A DNA stretch of 64,000 nt from MPNO01 sp965205995 (GTDB lineage Bacteria > Pseudomonadota > Alphaproteobacteria > MPNO01), in NCBI GenBank assembly GCA_965205995.1, contig OZ242200.1:620001-684000 (forward strand). The letters run 5' to 3'. The translations under genes and the position numbers were made by a program. The stretch's first letter is position 1, and every line of letters begins with the position of its first letter. Below are positions 54,502-64,000 of this stretch, piece by piece. Under the pieces are notes generated by a model. That model saw nothing but the letters and a program-made list of their open reading frames with translations, was not told the origin of the DNA and ran no database searches.

Positions 54502-55566
54502 ATGGCCGCTAGGCCGAAGAAAGCCGGAACCGGACAGGCTGCGAAATCGGCGCTGGGCGGCACCCCCGGCAAAGCCGCCAATGGCGGGCTGGGGCCGACC
54601 GATGCCGATCCGGACGAGCTTCTCGCCTATTACCGCCAGATGCTGCTCATCCGGCGCTTCGAGGAGCGCGCGGGACAGCTTTACGGCATGGGTCTGATCG
54701 GCGGGTTCTGCCACCTCTATATCGGCCAGGAAGCCGTTGTCGTCGGCATGCAGGCCTCGGCCGGACCCGTGGACGCGCTGATCACGTCCTATCGGGATCA
54801 CGGCCACATGCTGGCCTGCGGCATGGACCCGAAAGGCGTGATGGCCGAGTTGACCGGGCGGCGCAGCGGCTATTCCAAGGGCAAGGGCGGCTCGATGCAC
54901 ATGTTCAGCCGCGACAGGAACTTTTTCGGCGGGCACGGCATCGTCGGCGCCCAGGTGCCGATCGGCACGGGAGTCGCATTCGCCCAGAAATACCGGGGCG
55001 ACGGCGGCGTGACGGCCGCCTATATGGGCGACGGCGCGCTGAACCAGGGTCAGGTGCATGAGGCGCTCAACCTCGCCGCGCTGTGGTCCCTGCCGATCGT
55101 GTTCGTGATCGAGAACAACCGTTACGGAATGGGCACCTCGGTGGATCGCGCCTCGGCTTTGAAAGACCTGTACCGGATCGCCGAGCCCTTCGGGATCCCC
55201 TCCGCCCAGACCGACGGGATGGACGTGCTCGCGGTCAAGCAGGCCGGCGCGGCGGCGATCGGCCATTGCCGCTCGGGAGACGGGCCGTTCGTGCTCGAAG
55301 CCCTGACCTATCGCTACCGGGGACATTCGATGTCCGATCCGGCCAAGTACCGGAGCAAGGAGGAAGTCGCGGAGATGCGGTCGGACCACGACCCGATCCA
55401 GAACCTCCGCACCCAGCTCATCGCGATCGGGGCCGTCGACGAGGATTCGCTCAAGCAGATCGACCGCGATATCCGGACCGTCGTCGCCGATGCCGCCGAA
55501 TTCGCGCAAAACAGCCCGGAGCCCGATCCAAGCGAGCTCCTGACCGACGTGCTGGTCGAGGCCTGA
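54502..55566 (+). CDS. pdhA: pyruvate dehydrogenase E1 alpha subunit
   Basis: 354-residue thiamine-diphosphate-binding half of the heterotetrameric E1. The TPP motif starts GDGALNQGQ at 176, ending with IENNRYGMGTS. The core begins at ELLAYYRQMLLIRRFEER (~residue 37); the first ~33 residues are Ala/Gly/Lys-rich and probably disordered, similar to the E2-binding extensions of other E1 alpha chains. pdhB follows after 24 bp. Confidence 0.95.
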   Translation: MAARPKKAGTGQAAKSALGGTPGKAANGGLGPTDADPDELLAYYRQMLLIRRFEERAGQLYGMGLIGGFCHLYIGQEAVVVGMQASAGPVDALITSYRDHGHMLACGMDPKGVMAELTGRRSGYSKGKGGSMHMFSRDRNFFGGHGIVGAQVPIGTGVAFAQKYRGDGGVTAAYMGDGALNQGQVHEALNLAALWSLPIVFVIENNRYGMGTSVDRASALKDLYRIAEPFGIPSAQTDGMDVLAVKQAGAAAIGHCRSGDGPFVLEALTYRYRGHSMSDPAKYRSKEEVAEMRSDHDPIQNLRTQLIAIGAVDEDSLKQIDRDIRTVVADAAEFAQNSPEPDPSELLTDVLVEA

Positions 55567-55590
55567 CTGTCGCGGAGTTGAGAGTCCGAC

Positions 55591-56922
<1,332 letters not shown>

Positions 56923-56951
56923 GCGCGCACACTCCCGAGGCAGGACATCCG

Positions 56952-58184
56952 ATGCCGATCAATATCCTGATGCCGGCACTGTCGCCGACCATGACCGAGG
57001 GAAACCTCGCCAAATGGCTCAAGAACGAGGGCGATACCGTTGAGGCCGGGGACGTCATCGCCGAGATCGAGACCGACAAGGCGACGATGGAGGTCGAAGC
57101 GGTCGACGAGGGCGTGCTGGGCAAGATCGTCGTGCCCGAGGGCTCCGAAGGGGTTGCGGTCAACGCCGTGATCGGCGTCCTGATCGCCGAGGGCGAGGAC
57201 GCGGCCGCCATCGCGGACACGCCGGCGCCGGCGGAGAAACCCGTACCCGCCGTAGAAACCGCCGCGCAAGGCGCAGCCGAAACGCCGCCCGCCCGTTCCG
57301 CGCCGGAAGAGCGGATCGCGGCAAGCCCGCTCGCCCGGCGCATGGCGGCCCAGGCGGGGCTCGATCTCGCCGTCATAAGCGGCAGCGGGACCGGGGGGCG
57401 GATCGTCAAGGCCGATATCGACGCCGTGCTCGCCGCGGGATCGGCCGCGCCCGAACCGGTCCGCGCCCCGACGCGGGCCGCCGTCATGCCGGAAGCGGCC
57501 CCGTCGGAAACGGTCAAACTGTCGACCATGCGCCGCGTGATCGCCGAGCGGATGACGGAATCCAAGACGACGGTCCCGCATTTCTATCTGTCCGTCGACT
57601 GCGAGGTGGACGAACTGCTCACGGTGCGGCGCGAGATCAACAAGCGCATCGAGCCGGCGAAGATCTCGGTCAACGACATCGTCATTCGCGCCTGCGCGCT
57701 GGCGCTCCGCGAAGTCCCGGCCGCGAATGTCTCCTGGGCGGGCGAGGGGGCGATGACGCAGCATCGTGCGGCGGACATTTCGGTTGCCGTGGCGATCCCC
57801 GGCGGGCTGATCACCCCCATCGTGAGGAACGCCGATGCCAAGGGTCTCGTCGAGATCGCGAGCGAAATGAAGGAACTCGCCGCGCGCGCCCGCGAGGGCA
57901 AGCTCATGCCCGAGGAATATCAGGGCGGCAGCTTCTCGATCTCCAATCTCGGCATGTTCGGGGTCAAGAGCTTCGATGCGGTGATCAACCCGCCGCAGGC
58001 CTGCATCCTCGCCGTCGGCGCGGCGGAGGCGCGGCCGGTGGTCCGCGACGGCGCGATCGTTCCCGCCACCGTCATGACATGCACGCTGTCGGTCGACCAT
58101 CGCGTGGTGGACGGCGCGATCGGGGCCGAGTTGCTGCGCGCGATCAAGCGGAACATCGAATATCCGCCCGCGATGCTGGCCTGA
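56952..58184 (+). CDS. pdhC: dihydrolipoamide acetyltransferase (PDH E2)
   Basis: 410-residue E2 core of pyruvate dehydrogenase. One lipoyl domain (1-~80, Lys43), Ala/Pro linker, peripheral-subunit-binding domain (~117-153, ASPLARRMAAQAGLDL to GRIVKADID), second linker, and catalytic domain from ~180. Active-site His383 and Asp387 in DHRVVDGA. Only one lipoyl domain here, a second being carried by PdhB. Operon order pdhA-B-C-lpdA; 29-bp and 15-bp gaps. Confidence 0.95.
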   Translation: MPINILMPALSPTMTEGNLAKWLKNEGDTVEAGDVIAEIETDKATMEVEAVDEGVLGKIVVPEGSEGVAVNAVIGVLIAEGEDAAAIADTPAPAEKPVPAVETAAQGAAETPPARSAPEERIAASPLARRMAAQAGLDLAVISGSGTGGRIVKADIDAVLAAGSAAPEPVRAPTRAAVMPEAAPSETVKLSTMRRVIAERMTESKTTVPHFYLSVDCEVDELLTVRREINKRIEPAKISVNDIVIRACALALREVPAANVSWAGEGAMTQHRAADISVAVAIPGGLITPIVRNADAKGLVEIASEMKELAARAREGKLMPEEYQGGSFSISNLGMFGVKSFDAVINPPQACILAVGAAEARPVVRDGAIVPATVMTCTLSVDHRVVDGAIGAELLRAIKRNIEYPPAMLA

Positions 58185-58199
58185 TCCGGAGAGTCGTCG

Positions 58200-59597
58200 G
58201 TGGCCCAGCATTCTTTCGACATCGCCGTTATCGGCGGCGGACCGGGCGGATACGTCACGGCGATCCGCGCCGCCCAGCTCGGTATGAAGGCCTGCGTGGT
58301 CGAGCGCGAGCATCTCGGCGGGATCTGCCTCAACTGGGGCTGCATTCCGACCAAGGCGCTGCTCCGGACCTCCGAAATCAACCACCTGCTGGGCAACCTC
58401 GACGCCTTCGGCTTCACCGCGGGCGAGGTCGCATTCGATCTGGAAAAAATCGTCAAGCGGTCGCGCGACGTCGCCGGGCGGCTGAGTTCCGGGATTGGCC
58501 ATCTTCTGCGCAAGAACAAGGTCGCCGTCATCGAGGGGCGGGGCCGGCTCGAAGGCGCGGGGCGGGTGGCGGTCGAACGCGACAATGTCCCGGTGGAAGA
58601 AATCGCCGCGACGCATGTCGTGCTCGCCACCGGCGCGCGCGCCCGTACCCTGCCCGGGCTGGAGCCGGACGGCGAGCGGGTCTGGACCTACCGGGAAGCG
58701 ATGATCCCGTCCCGGATGCCGTCATCCTTGCTGGTGATCGGCTCGGGCGCGATCGGCATAGAATTCGCGAGCTTCTACCGCGACCTGGGAGCCGAGGTGA
58801 CGGTGGTCGAAATCCTCGACCGCATTCTTCCGGTCGAAGATGAAGAAATCTCGACAATGGCCAGAAAAGCCTTCGAAAAACAGAGGATGACTATCCTGAC
58901 CGGCGCCGCCGTCACCGGGCTGGATCGCGTGGGCGATGGTGTCAGGGCGACGGTCGAGGCGGGCGGGGAGAGGCGCGAAATCGATGTCGACAAGGTCATC
59001 CTCGCCGTCGGGATCGTCGGCAATGTCGAAGATATCGGGCTCGAGGGAACCGCAATCGAGGTCGATCGCGGTCATGTGGTCGTCAACCGGTGGTGCGAGA
59101 CGGGCGAGGCCGGAATCTATGCGATCGGCGACCTGGTCGGGCCGCCATGGCTGGCCCACAAGGCAAGCCATGAGGGGGTGATTTGTGCCGAACGTATCGC
59201 CGGCATCGAGACCCGCCCGCTCGACGTCTCGGGCATTCCGGGCTGCACCTATTGCCGGCCGCAAATCGCCAGCATCGGCCTCACCGAGGCGGCGGCGAGG
59301 GCGGCCGGGCACGAGGTCAGGATCGGCCGCTTCCCCTATCTCGGCAACGGCAAGGCCATCGCGCTCGGCGACGACGAGGGGATGGTCAAGACGGTGTTCG
59401 ATGCCGCGACCGGTCAATTGCTCGGCGCCCACATGATCGGGGCCGAGGTGACCGAGTTGATCCAGGGTTTCGCCATCGCCAAGACGCTCGAGACCACCGA
59501 GGCGGAACTGATGGAGACGGTGTTCCCGCACCCGACGCTTTCGGAGACGATGCACGAGTCGGTGCTTGACGCTTACGGCAGGGCTCTGCATTTCTAG
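58200..59597 (+). CDS. lpdA: dihydrolipoyl dehydrogenase (E3)
   Basis: 465-residue FAD flavoprotein that reoxidises dihydrolipoamide. FAD loop IGGGPGG at 11-17, redox-active Cys43 and Cys48 (GICLNWGCIPTKAL), NAD-binding SGAIGIEFASFY, and the C-terminal dimer-interface base in FPHPTLSETMHE. GTG start, 15 bp after pdhC. Its position in the pdh operon suggests it serves PDH; other E3 copies may serve 2-oxoglutarate dehydrogenase. Confidence 0.95.
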   Translation: MAQHSFDIAVIGGGPGGYVTAIRAAQLGMKACVVEREHLGGICLNWGCIPTKALLRTSEINHLLGNLDAFGFTAGEVAFDLEKIVKRSRDVAGRLSSGIGHLLRKNKVAVIEGRGRLEGAGRVAVERDNVPVEEIAATHVVLATGARARTLPGLEPDGERVWTYREAMIPSRMPSSLLVIGSGAIGIEFASFYRDLGAEVTVVEILDRILPVEDEEISTMARKAFEKQRMTILTGAAVTGLDRVGDGVRATVEAGGERREIDVDKVILAVGIVGNVEDIGLEGTAIEVDRGHVVVNRWCETGEAGIYAIGDLVGPPWLAHKASHEGVICAERIAGIETRPLDVSGIPGCTYCRPQIASIGLTEAAARAAGHEVRIGRFPYLGNGKAIALGDDEGMVKTVFDAATGQLLGAHMIGAEVTELIQGFAIAKTLETTEAELMETVFPHPTLSETMHESVLDAYGRALHF

Positions 59598-59624
59598 ATC
59601 AACCGCTTGGCAGTTGCCACTGGA

Positions 59625-60581
59625 ATGACCGACATCGACCGAACCGAAACGATCCGCCATCCGGAAAAGATCGGACGGAAGGACAACCCGATCCCGCGCA
59701 AGCCGCCCTGGATCCGGGTCAGGGCGCCGGTCTCGCCGGTCTATGGCGAGACCCGGGAGCTGATGCGCGAACTCGGCTTGACGACGGTGTGCGAGGAAGC
59801 GGCCTGCCCCAATATCGGCGAGTGCTGGGCTCAGCGCCACGCGACGATGATGATCCTGGGTTCCGTCTGCACCCGCGCCTGCGCGTTCTGCAACGTGGCG
59901 ACCGGTCTTCCCGACCGCGTCGACCCGAACGAGCCCGGACATGTCGCGGAGGCGGTCGCACGGCTCGGCTTGCGTCATGTCGTCATTACCTCGGTCGACC
60001 GCGACGACCTCGACGATGGCGGCGCGGGGCATTTCGCGCGCGTCATCGGCGCGATCCGGCAGCGCAACCCGGACACCACGATCGAGGTGCTGACGCCCGA
60101 TTTCCTGAGAAAGGACGGGGCCATCGAGCAGGTCGTCGAGGCCGGCCCGGATGTCTACAACCACAATTTGGAAACCGTGCCGAGGCTTTACCCGACGGTG
60201 CGGCCAGGGGCGCGCTACTTCCACTCGCTGAGGCTGCTCGACGGGGTGAAGCGGCTCGACCCGTCGATCTTCACCAAATCCGGGCTGATGGTGGGGCTTG
60301 GCGAAAGCCGCGACGAGGTTCACCAGGTGATGGACGACCTGCGGTCTGCCGAAGTCGATTTCCTCACCATCGGCCAATATCTCCAGCCGACGCCCAAGCA
60401 CCATCCGATCGACCGGTTCTGGAACCCGGAGGAATTCGAGGATCTGGCGGCGATGGCCAAGGGCAAGGGCTTCCTGATGGTGTCCTCGACGCCGTTGACC
60501 CGCTCGTCCTACCACGCCGACCGCGACTTCGAAGCCCTGCGGGCGGCGCGCCGGGCAATCGAGGGAGAAGCGTCCGGCTGA
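59625..60581 (+). CDS. lipA: lipoyl synthase
   Basis: 318-residue radical SAM enzyme that inserts two sulfurs into octanoyl groups on lipoyl domains. Auxiliary cluster Cys56, Cys61, Cys67 (CEEAACPNIGEC); radical-SAM Cys82, 86, 89 (CTRACAFC); the serine ligand of the auxiliary cluster is in TRSSYHA near the end. ATG 59625 preferred over TTG 59607. It lies directly after lpdA, so the cofactor enzyme is expressed with its PDH targets. ratA follows after 4 bp. Confidence 0.95.
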   Translation: MTDIDRTETIRHPEKIGRKDNPIPRKPPWIRVRAPVSPVYGETRELMRELGLTTVCEEAACPNIGECWAQRHATMMILGSVCTRACAFCNVATGLPDRVDPNEPGHVAEAVARLGLRHVVITSVDRDDLDDGGAGHFARVIGAIRQRNPDTTIEVLTPDFLRKDGAIEQVVEAGPDVYNHNLETVPRLYPTVRPGARYFHSLRLLDGVKRLDPSIFTKSGLMVGLGESRDEVHQVMDDLRSAEVDFLTIGQYLQPTPKHHPIDRFWNPEEFEDLAAMAKGKGFLMVSSTPLTRSSYHADRDFEALRAARRAIEGEASG

Positions 60582-60585
60582 CGTC

Positions 60586-61071
60586 ATGCCGACCTACGCC
60601 GAAACCCGCTACGCCGCCTACGAGCCTGTCCAGATCTACGATCTGGTGGCCGATATCGAGCGCTATCCGGCCTTCCTGCCGTGGTGCACCCATTGCCGGA
60701 TATACAGCCGCGAGGACAATTTGCTCCACGCCGAGCTCGGTGTCGGTTTCAAGATGCTGAGCGAGAGATTCAGATCCCGGGTGACGCTGAACCCGGTCGA
60801 ACGCATCGACATCGCCTATCTCGACGGGCCGTTCCGCTATCTCGACAGCCGCTGGAAATTCACCCCGAATGACGAAGGCTGCCTGATCGATTTCTTCATC
60901 GATTTCGAATTCAGGTCGATGCTGCTGCGCAAGATCATGGGACCGCTGTTCAACGAGGTGGTCCGCCGCAGCGTCGGGGCCTTTGTCGGCCGCGCGGATT
61001 TTCTCTATGGCGGCGACAGGAGACTCCGGGAGGGTCCTCGCCGGAGGATCTTCTCCCCGCTTCAGAAATAG
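60586..61071 (+). CDS. ratA: RatA/COQ10-like START-domain protein
   Basis: 161-residue polyketide cyclase/START-fold protein of the COQ10/RatA group. YEPVQIYDLVADIERYPAFLPWC is the family hallmark; later FRSMLLRKIMGPLFNEVVRRSV matches the C-terminal helix. In mitochondria and some bacteria the family assists ubiquinone function; in E. coli RatA was described as a ribosome-association toxin. Ubiquinone chaperoning is the likelier role here next to lipA. The 3' end overlaps the convergent DUF429 gene by 10 bp. Confidence 0.9.
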   Translation: MPTYAETRYAAYEPVQIYDLVADIERYPAFLPWCTHCRIYSREDNLLHAELGVGFKMLSERFRSRVTLNPVERIDIAYLDGPFRYLDSRWKFTPNDEGCLIDFFIDFEFRSMLLRKIMGPLFNEVVRRSVGAFVGRADFLYGGDRRLREGPRRRIFSPLQK

Positions 61072-61865
61072 ACCCGGCCCTCGATCCGCTCGACGGGATC
61101 GCGCGCGGCCCCGCGCGGTCGCGGCAGGTTCGCGGCGGCGATCGCGGCAATCGCCGCGTCCAAGGCGTCGCCACCCGTATCCTCGATCATCCGTTCGCCA
61201 AGCGATTTATTGGGTTCGTTCAATAACCCCTTGTCAATCAGTTCATCCAACAGGGTCAGACGGGCGTCCCGCAAGCCGTCTCCGCGCCCCTTGTAGGGGG
61301 TATAGAGTTCGAGCCGCTTGAGGACGGAAGCGGGACAGGTCTCGGCGAGAAGCAGCTTGCCCGGCGCCGGCGCCTGCATCGGCATGACCGTCGCGGCACC
61401 GCGCTCGACAAGCGGCAGGAGCACGCTTGCGATCCCGGCGTGGGTCTGGCGGTAGAGCCGGAGGTTGTAGGCCGAGAAGGGCACCTTCGCCGCAACATCG
61501 GTGCGCCGCTTGAGTTCGCGCCCGCCGGCGGCGCGCCGGCAGACCGCCCGAAGCGAGTCCGCGTCGGGGTAGCGCCCGGGAAAGGCGCGGAGGAAGTCCT
61601 CCCACCCCGTCTCCTCTATCAGGGATTCGGGCAGGCTGAACGGAAAGTCGAGACCCGCCGCCGCCCGGCGCTCGCTCGCGAGCAACGCGACCAGCGCGGC
61701 CAGCGCCGGTTCGCGGTCCCGCGCTCCGCCTGCCAGCTCCCGCGCCGGCCGGCAGCTTTCGAGCGTCAGCCGTCCCCGGTGATGGCTTCCCACCGCGATC
61801 CAGATGTGATCGCCCGCCCGCCGGGCACCGGAAAAATCGACCCCGACAACGCGCCGCCGCGTCAC
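61062..61865 (-). CDS. DUF429 family protein, predicted RNase H-fold nuclease
   Basis: 267-residue protein. The start VVGVDFSGARRAGDHIWIA is typical of DUF429, a family annotated only as a predicted nuclease with RNase H fold. Candidate catalytic acids are spaced as in that fold: Asp10 (VDFSGA), Asp73 (GLDFPF), Glu175 (LLAETCPA) and Asp233/Asp236 in the C-terminal helix (GGDALDAAIAAIAA). No transmembrane helix or signal peptide. Its ATG overlaps the pncC stop (ATGA), so it is co-translated with ispDF-pgpA-pncC. Biological function unknown. Confidence 0.8.
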   Translation of the reverse strand: MTRRRVVGVDFSGARRAGDHIWIAVGSHHRGRLTLESCRPARELAGGARDREPALAALVALLASERRAAAGLDFPFSLPESLIEETGWEDFLRAFPGRYPDADSLRAVCRRAAGGRELKRRTDVAAKVPFSAYNLRLYRQTHAGIASVLLPLVERGAATVMPMQAPAPGKLLLAETCPASVLKRLELYTPYKGRGDGLRDARLTLLDELIDKGLLNEPNKSLGERMIEDTGGDALDAAIAAIAAANLPRPRGAARDPVERIEGRVYF

Positions 61866-62341
61866 CCCGCGAGGCGTCCGATCAAGGCGATCGCCGCCAA
61901 CACGGAGGCTTCCCGGACCTTCGTCCGGTCGCCCGGGAACAAATGGCGCCGGTGGAGCGTCGTTCTTCCCCTCCGCGAGGCGGCGATGTGGACGCAGCCG
62001 ACCGGCTTGGCCTCGCTGCCGCCGCCGGGCCCCGCGACCCCGGTAATGCCGACGGCGATATCGGCGCGGCTGTTGACGAGCCCGCCCTCCGCCATGGCGC
62101 GGGCCACCTCTTCGCTCACCGCGCCATGCGCTTCGATCAGTTCCGCGGGGACCGAGGCGAGCTCGGTCTTGGCCTCGTTCGTGTAGGTGACCAGACCGCG
62201 TTCGAAGACATCCGACGAACCGGCGATCGAGGTGAGCGCGCTGGCGAGCAGCCCGCCGGAGCAGGACTCGACCGTCGCCACCATCAGCCCCGCGGACCGG
62301 CAGCGCCGAAGCAACGCTTCCGATTGGCGCATGATTTCCAT
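61862..62341 (-). CDS. pncC: CinA-type nicotinamide-nucleotide amidohydrolase
   Basis: 159-residue stand-alone CinA C-terminal domain (PncC), which deamidates nicotinamide mononucleotide in NAD recycling. The active-site motif ESCSGG is at 25-30, followed by SSDVFERGLVTYTNEAKTE (conserved Tyr and Lys) and GITGVAGPGGGS. The ATG at 62341 gives the family start MEIMRQSEALL; open sequence further upstream belongs to pgpA. Two bases separate it from the pgpA stop. Confidence 0.92.
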   Translation of the reverse strand: MEIMRQSEALLRRCRSAGLMVATVESCSGGLLASALTSIAGSSDVFERGLVTYTNEAKTELASVPAELIEAHGAVSEEVARAMAEGGLVNSRADIAVGITGVAGPGGGSEAKPVGCVHIAASRRGRTTLHRRHLFPGDRTKVREASVLAAIALIGRLAG

Positions 62342-62343
62342 GT

Positions 62344-62841
62344 TCAAACCATCACCTCCCTCACCAGCCACAAACCGGCCAGCGCGTAGACCCCGGCGAT
62401 CGCGTCGTCGGCCATCACCCCGAACCCCCCCTTGATCCTGCGGTCGGCCCAGGAAACCGGCCATGGCTTGGCGATGTCGGCGATGCGAAACAGGACGAAG
62501 CCTAGCGCGAATTGCCACAGCTCCGCTGCCGCGGGAAGCAGCGCCACGAACTGGCCCGCGACTTCGTCGATGACGATGGGGCCCGGATCGTCCTCGCCGG
62601 TCCGCCGGATCGCCCCGGCCGAGGCCCAGCAACCCAGCGCGAACACCAGGATCGCCGCGGCGCCCAGCGCATAGGGTCCGATTTGCTGGAGCACGAGCCA
62701 GGCGATCGGCAGGGCCGCGAGCGACCCCCAGCTGCCGGGCGCGCGGGGCAGAAGACCGATGCCGCCGACGGTGGCGACGAAAGTGGGCGCATCGCGCCAG
62801 GCCGGGGAAAAAGACGCGCGACCGTTCGTCGGACCCGTCAT
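62344..62841 (-). CDS. pgpA: phosphatidylglycerophosphatase A
   Basis: 165-residue membrane phosphatase that converts phosphatidylglycerophosphate to phosphatidylglycerol. LLPRAPGSWGSLAALPIAW and the metal-site segment DPGPIVIDEVAGQFVALL are diagnostic; RIADIAKPWPVSWADRRIKGGFGVMADDAIAG-type C-terminal sequence is complete. Three to four transmembrane helices. Lies 7 bp after ispDF. Confidence 0.93.
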   Translation of the reverse strand: MTGPTNGRASFSPAWRDAPTFVATVGGIGLLPRAPGSWGSLAALPIAWLVLQQIGPYALGAAAILVFALGCWASAGAIRRTGEDDPGPIVIDEVAGQFVALLPAAAELWQFALGFVLFRIADIAKPWPVSWADRRIKGGFGVMADDAIAGVYALAGLWLVREVMV

Positions 62842-62848
62842 CGCGGTA

Positions 62849-64000
62849 TCAGGCGGGGAGGCGGACGGTGGCGACCGCCTGGGCGGCGATCCCTTCGCCG
62901 CGGCCGGCGAAGCCGAGACCTTCGGTCGTCGTCGCCTTGATGCTGACCCGGCCCGGCTCGACCTCCAGCACCGCGGCGATGCGTCCGACCATCGCGTCGC
63001 GATGGGGCGCGATCTTCGGCGTTTCGCAGATCAAGGTGAGGTCGAGATTGACGATCGAGCCGCCCCGGCCGCGCACCAGTTCCGCCGCCCGGCGCAGGAA
63101 GGTCGCCGAGGCCTCGCCCCGCCAGCGCGGGTCCGATGGCGGGAAATGCCGGCCGATATCGCCCTCCGAAATCGCCCCGAGCAAAGCATCGGTCAACGCA
63201 TGCATGCCGACATCGGCATCCGAATGCCCGGTCAGGGCCCGGTCGTGCGGGATCTCGACGCCGCACAGCGTGACAGCCGTTCCATCGCCGAATTTGTGGA
63301 CGTCAAACCCGGTGCCGGTGCGGATCTCCGACGGGTTTCCCGCAAGCCAGCGCCGCGCGCGCTCCAGATCCTGTTCCGTGGTGACCTTGAAATTGGCGTC
63401 CCCGCCGGGAACGAGAGCGACCTCCAGACCCGCGCGCTCGGCCACCGCGGCATCGTCGGTCAGGGCGAGGCGAGCGGCGGCGCGGTGCGCGGCCAGGATT
63501 TCGCGGAAGCGGAAACCCTGCGGCGTCTGGGCGCGCCACAGACCGGCGCGCCCGACGGTTTCGCCGACGAGAGTCCCGGTGCCGCGCCGCGCCCGCTTCA
63601 GGGTGTCGCTGACCGGTATCGCCGGAAGCGCGCCCGGATGGGCGTCGAGCGCCGCGAGCGTCCGCGAAATCGTCTCCGCGTCGACGAAGGGACGCGCGGC
63701 GTCGTGGATGAGAACCGTGTCCGGATCGACGGGGACCAGGCTCTCCAGGCCGAGCCGCGCCGACGCCTGACGCGTCCCGCCGCCGGCGACCGGATCGAGG
63801 AGATCGAGCCCGGCGAGCGCCCTGTCGCAGTCTTCCCGGTCTGCCGCGCCGATCACGACGCGCACGCCGTCGACATCGGGGTGATCGACGAAGTTGCTTA
63901 CCGCGTGGCGCAGAATCGTGGTGTCGCCGAGCGCCAAATACTGCTTGGCAAGCTCCGCACCGACGCGCGTGCCGCGCCCGCCGGCAAGGATCAGGGCGAC
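62849..64000 (-). CDS. ispDF: bifunctional MEP cytidylyltransferase / MECDP synthase, 5' end missing
   Basis: Fused IspD-IspF, catalysing steps 3 and 5 of the MEP pathway. The frame is open to the window edge and begins with the nucleotide-binding LILAGGRGTRVGAELAKQY of IspD, so only a few N-terminal residues are missing. IspD segments HDAARPF and RAQTPQGFRF are followed by the IspF part from RTGTGFDVHKFGDG (metal Asp and His), ALTGHSDADVGMHALTDALLG and SIKATTTEGLGF. The fusion is common in alphaproteobacteria. 383 readable residues; first gene of the minus-strand run pgpA-pncC-DUF429. Confidence 0.95.
   Translation of the reverse strand, partial: VALILAGGRGTRVGAELAKQYLALGDTTILRHAVSNFVDHPDVDGVRVVIGAADREDCDRALAGLDLLDPVAGGGTRQASARLGLESLVPVDPDTVLIHDAARPFVDAETISRTLAALDAHPGALPAIPVSDTLKRARRGTGTLVGETVGRAGLWRAQTPQGFRFREILAAHRAAARLALTDDAAVAERAGLEVALVPGGDANFKVTTEQDLERARRWLAGNPSEIRTGTGFDVHKFGDGTAVTLCGVEIPHDRALTGHSDADVGMHALTDALLGAISEGDIGRHFPPSDPRWRGEASATFLRRAAELVRGRGGSIVNLDLTLICETPKIAPHRDAMVGRIAAVLEVEPGRVSIKATTTEGLGFAGRGEGIAAQAVATVRLPA

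Noticed and set aside
60586..61865. ratA and the neighbouring DUF429 gene as a toxin-antitoxin pair.
   Set aside because: The genes converge rather than form an operon, ratA is a widely conserved COQ10-like gene in this position, and DUF429 has no antitoxin features.

Overview
The window is a high-GC stretch of core alphaproteobacterial chromosome, cut inside a gene at both ends (nuoH on the left, ispDF on the right). Gene order, a biotin ligase without a DNA-binding domain, type III pantothenate kinase, RNase J, a bacterial-type short ProS, fused IspDF, lipoyl-bearing PdhB and alphaproteobacterial GTTC-N7-GTTC SOS boxes all point to Alphaproteobacteria. A Rhodospirillales-like lineage is my guess; genus cannot be given from the sequence alone. 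The cell makes an LPS outer membrane (bamA, skp, lpxD/A/I/B, kdsA, lol genes) and respires through complex I.

Layout, left to right. 1-10513 (+): end of the complex I operon (nuoH-N), then birA, coaX, rnj, a DUF1467 membrane protein and the DNA repair glycosylase tag, mostly overlapping or a few bases apart. 10627-15366 (+): a complete BMP-family nucleoside-type ABC importer (ATPase, two permeases, binding protein) ending in the one strong intrinsic terminator of the window. 15469-22337 (+): proS, lolC, lolD, dnaE. 22533-37318 (+): the translation and envelope block rpsB-tsf-pyrH-frr-uppS-cdsA-dxr-rseP-bamA-skp-lpxD-fabZ-lpxA-lpxI-lpxB, with a glyoxalase I gene attached at the end. 37328-40164 (-): gltA and gltX. 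40236-42351 (+): comEC, broken by a frameshift at a 7-bp tandem duplication. 42315-48689 (-): ppiD, trpD, trpC, moaC, moeA and lexA, with a clear SOS operator before lexA. 48862-61071 (+): tpiA, secG, pyrG, kdsA, eno, an FtsB-like gene, the pyruvate dehydrogenase operon pdhA-pdhB-pdhC-lpdA, lipA and ratA. 61062-64000 (-): ispDF, pgpA, pncC and a DUF429 predicted RNase H-fold protein.

The genes form coherent groups: complex I; lipid A, KDO and outer-membrane assembly with isoprenoid and phospholipid precursors; translation factors; lower glycolysis feeding pyruvate dehydrogenase and citrate synthase, with lipoate synthesis beside the lipoylated enzymes; tryptophan and molybdopterin synthesis; SOS control.

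I saw no tRNA or rRNA gene, insertion sequence, prophage, CRISPR array or defence cluster. No gap between genes exceeds 300 bp; the longest are about 195 bp (before rpsB), 187 bp (before pdhA) and 172 bp (between ppiD and tpiA). I found no convincing undescribed multi-gene system. The points most worth a second look are the comEC frameshift, the DUF429 gene coupled to pncC, the repeat-bearing tail of ribosomal protein S2, and the absence of trpE and trpG from beside trpDC.
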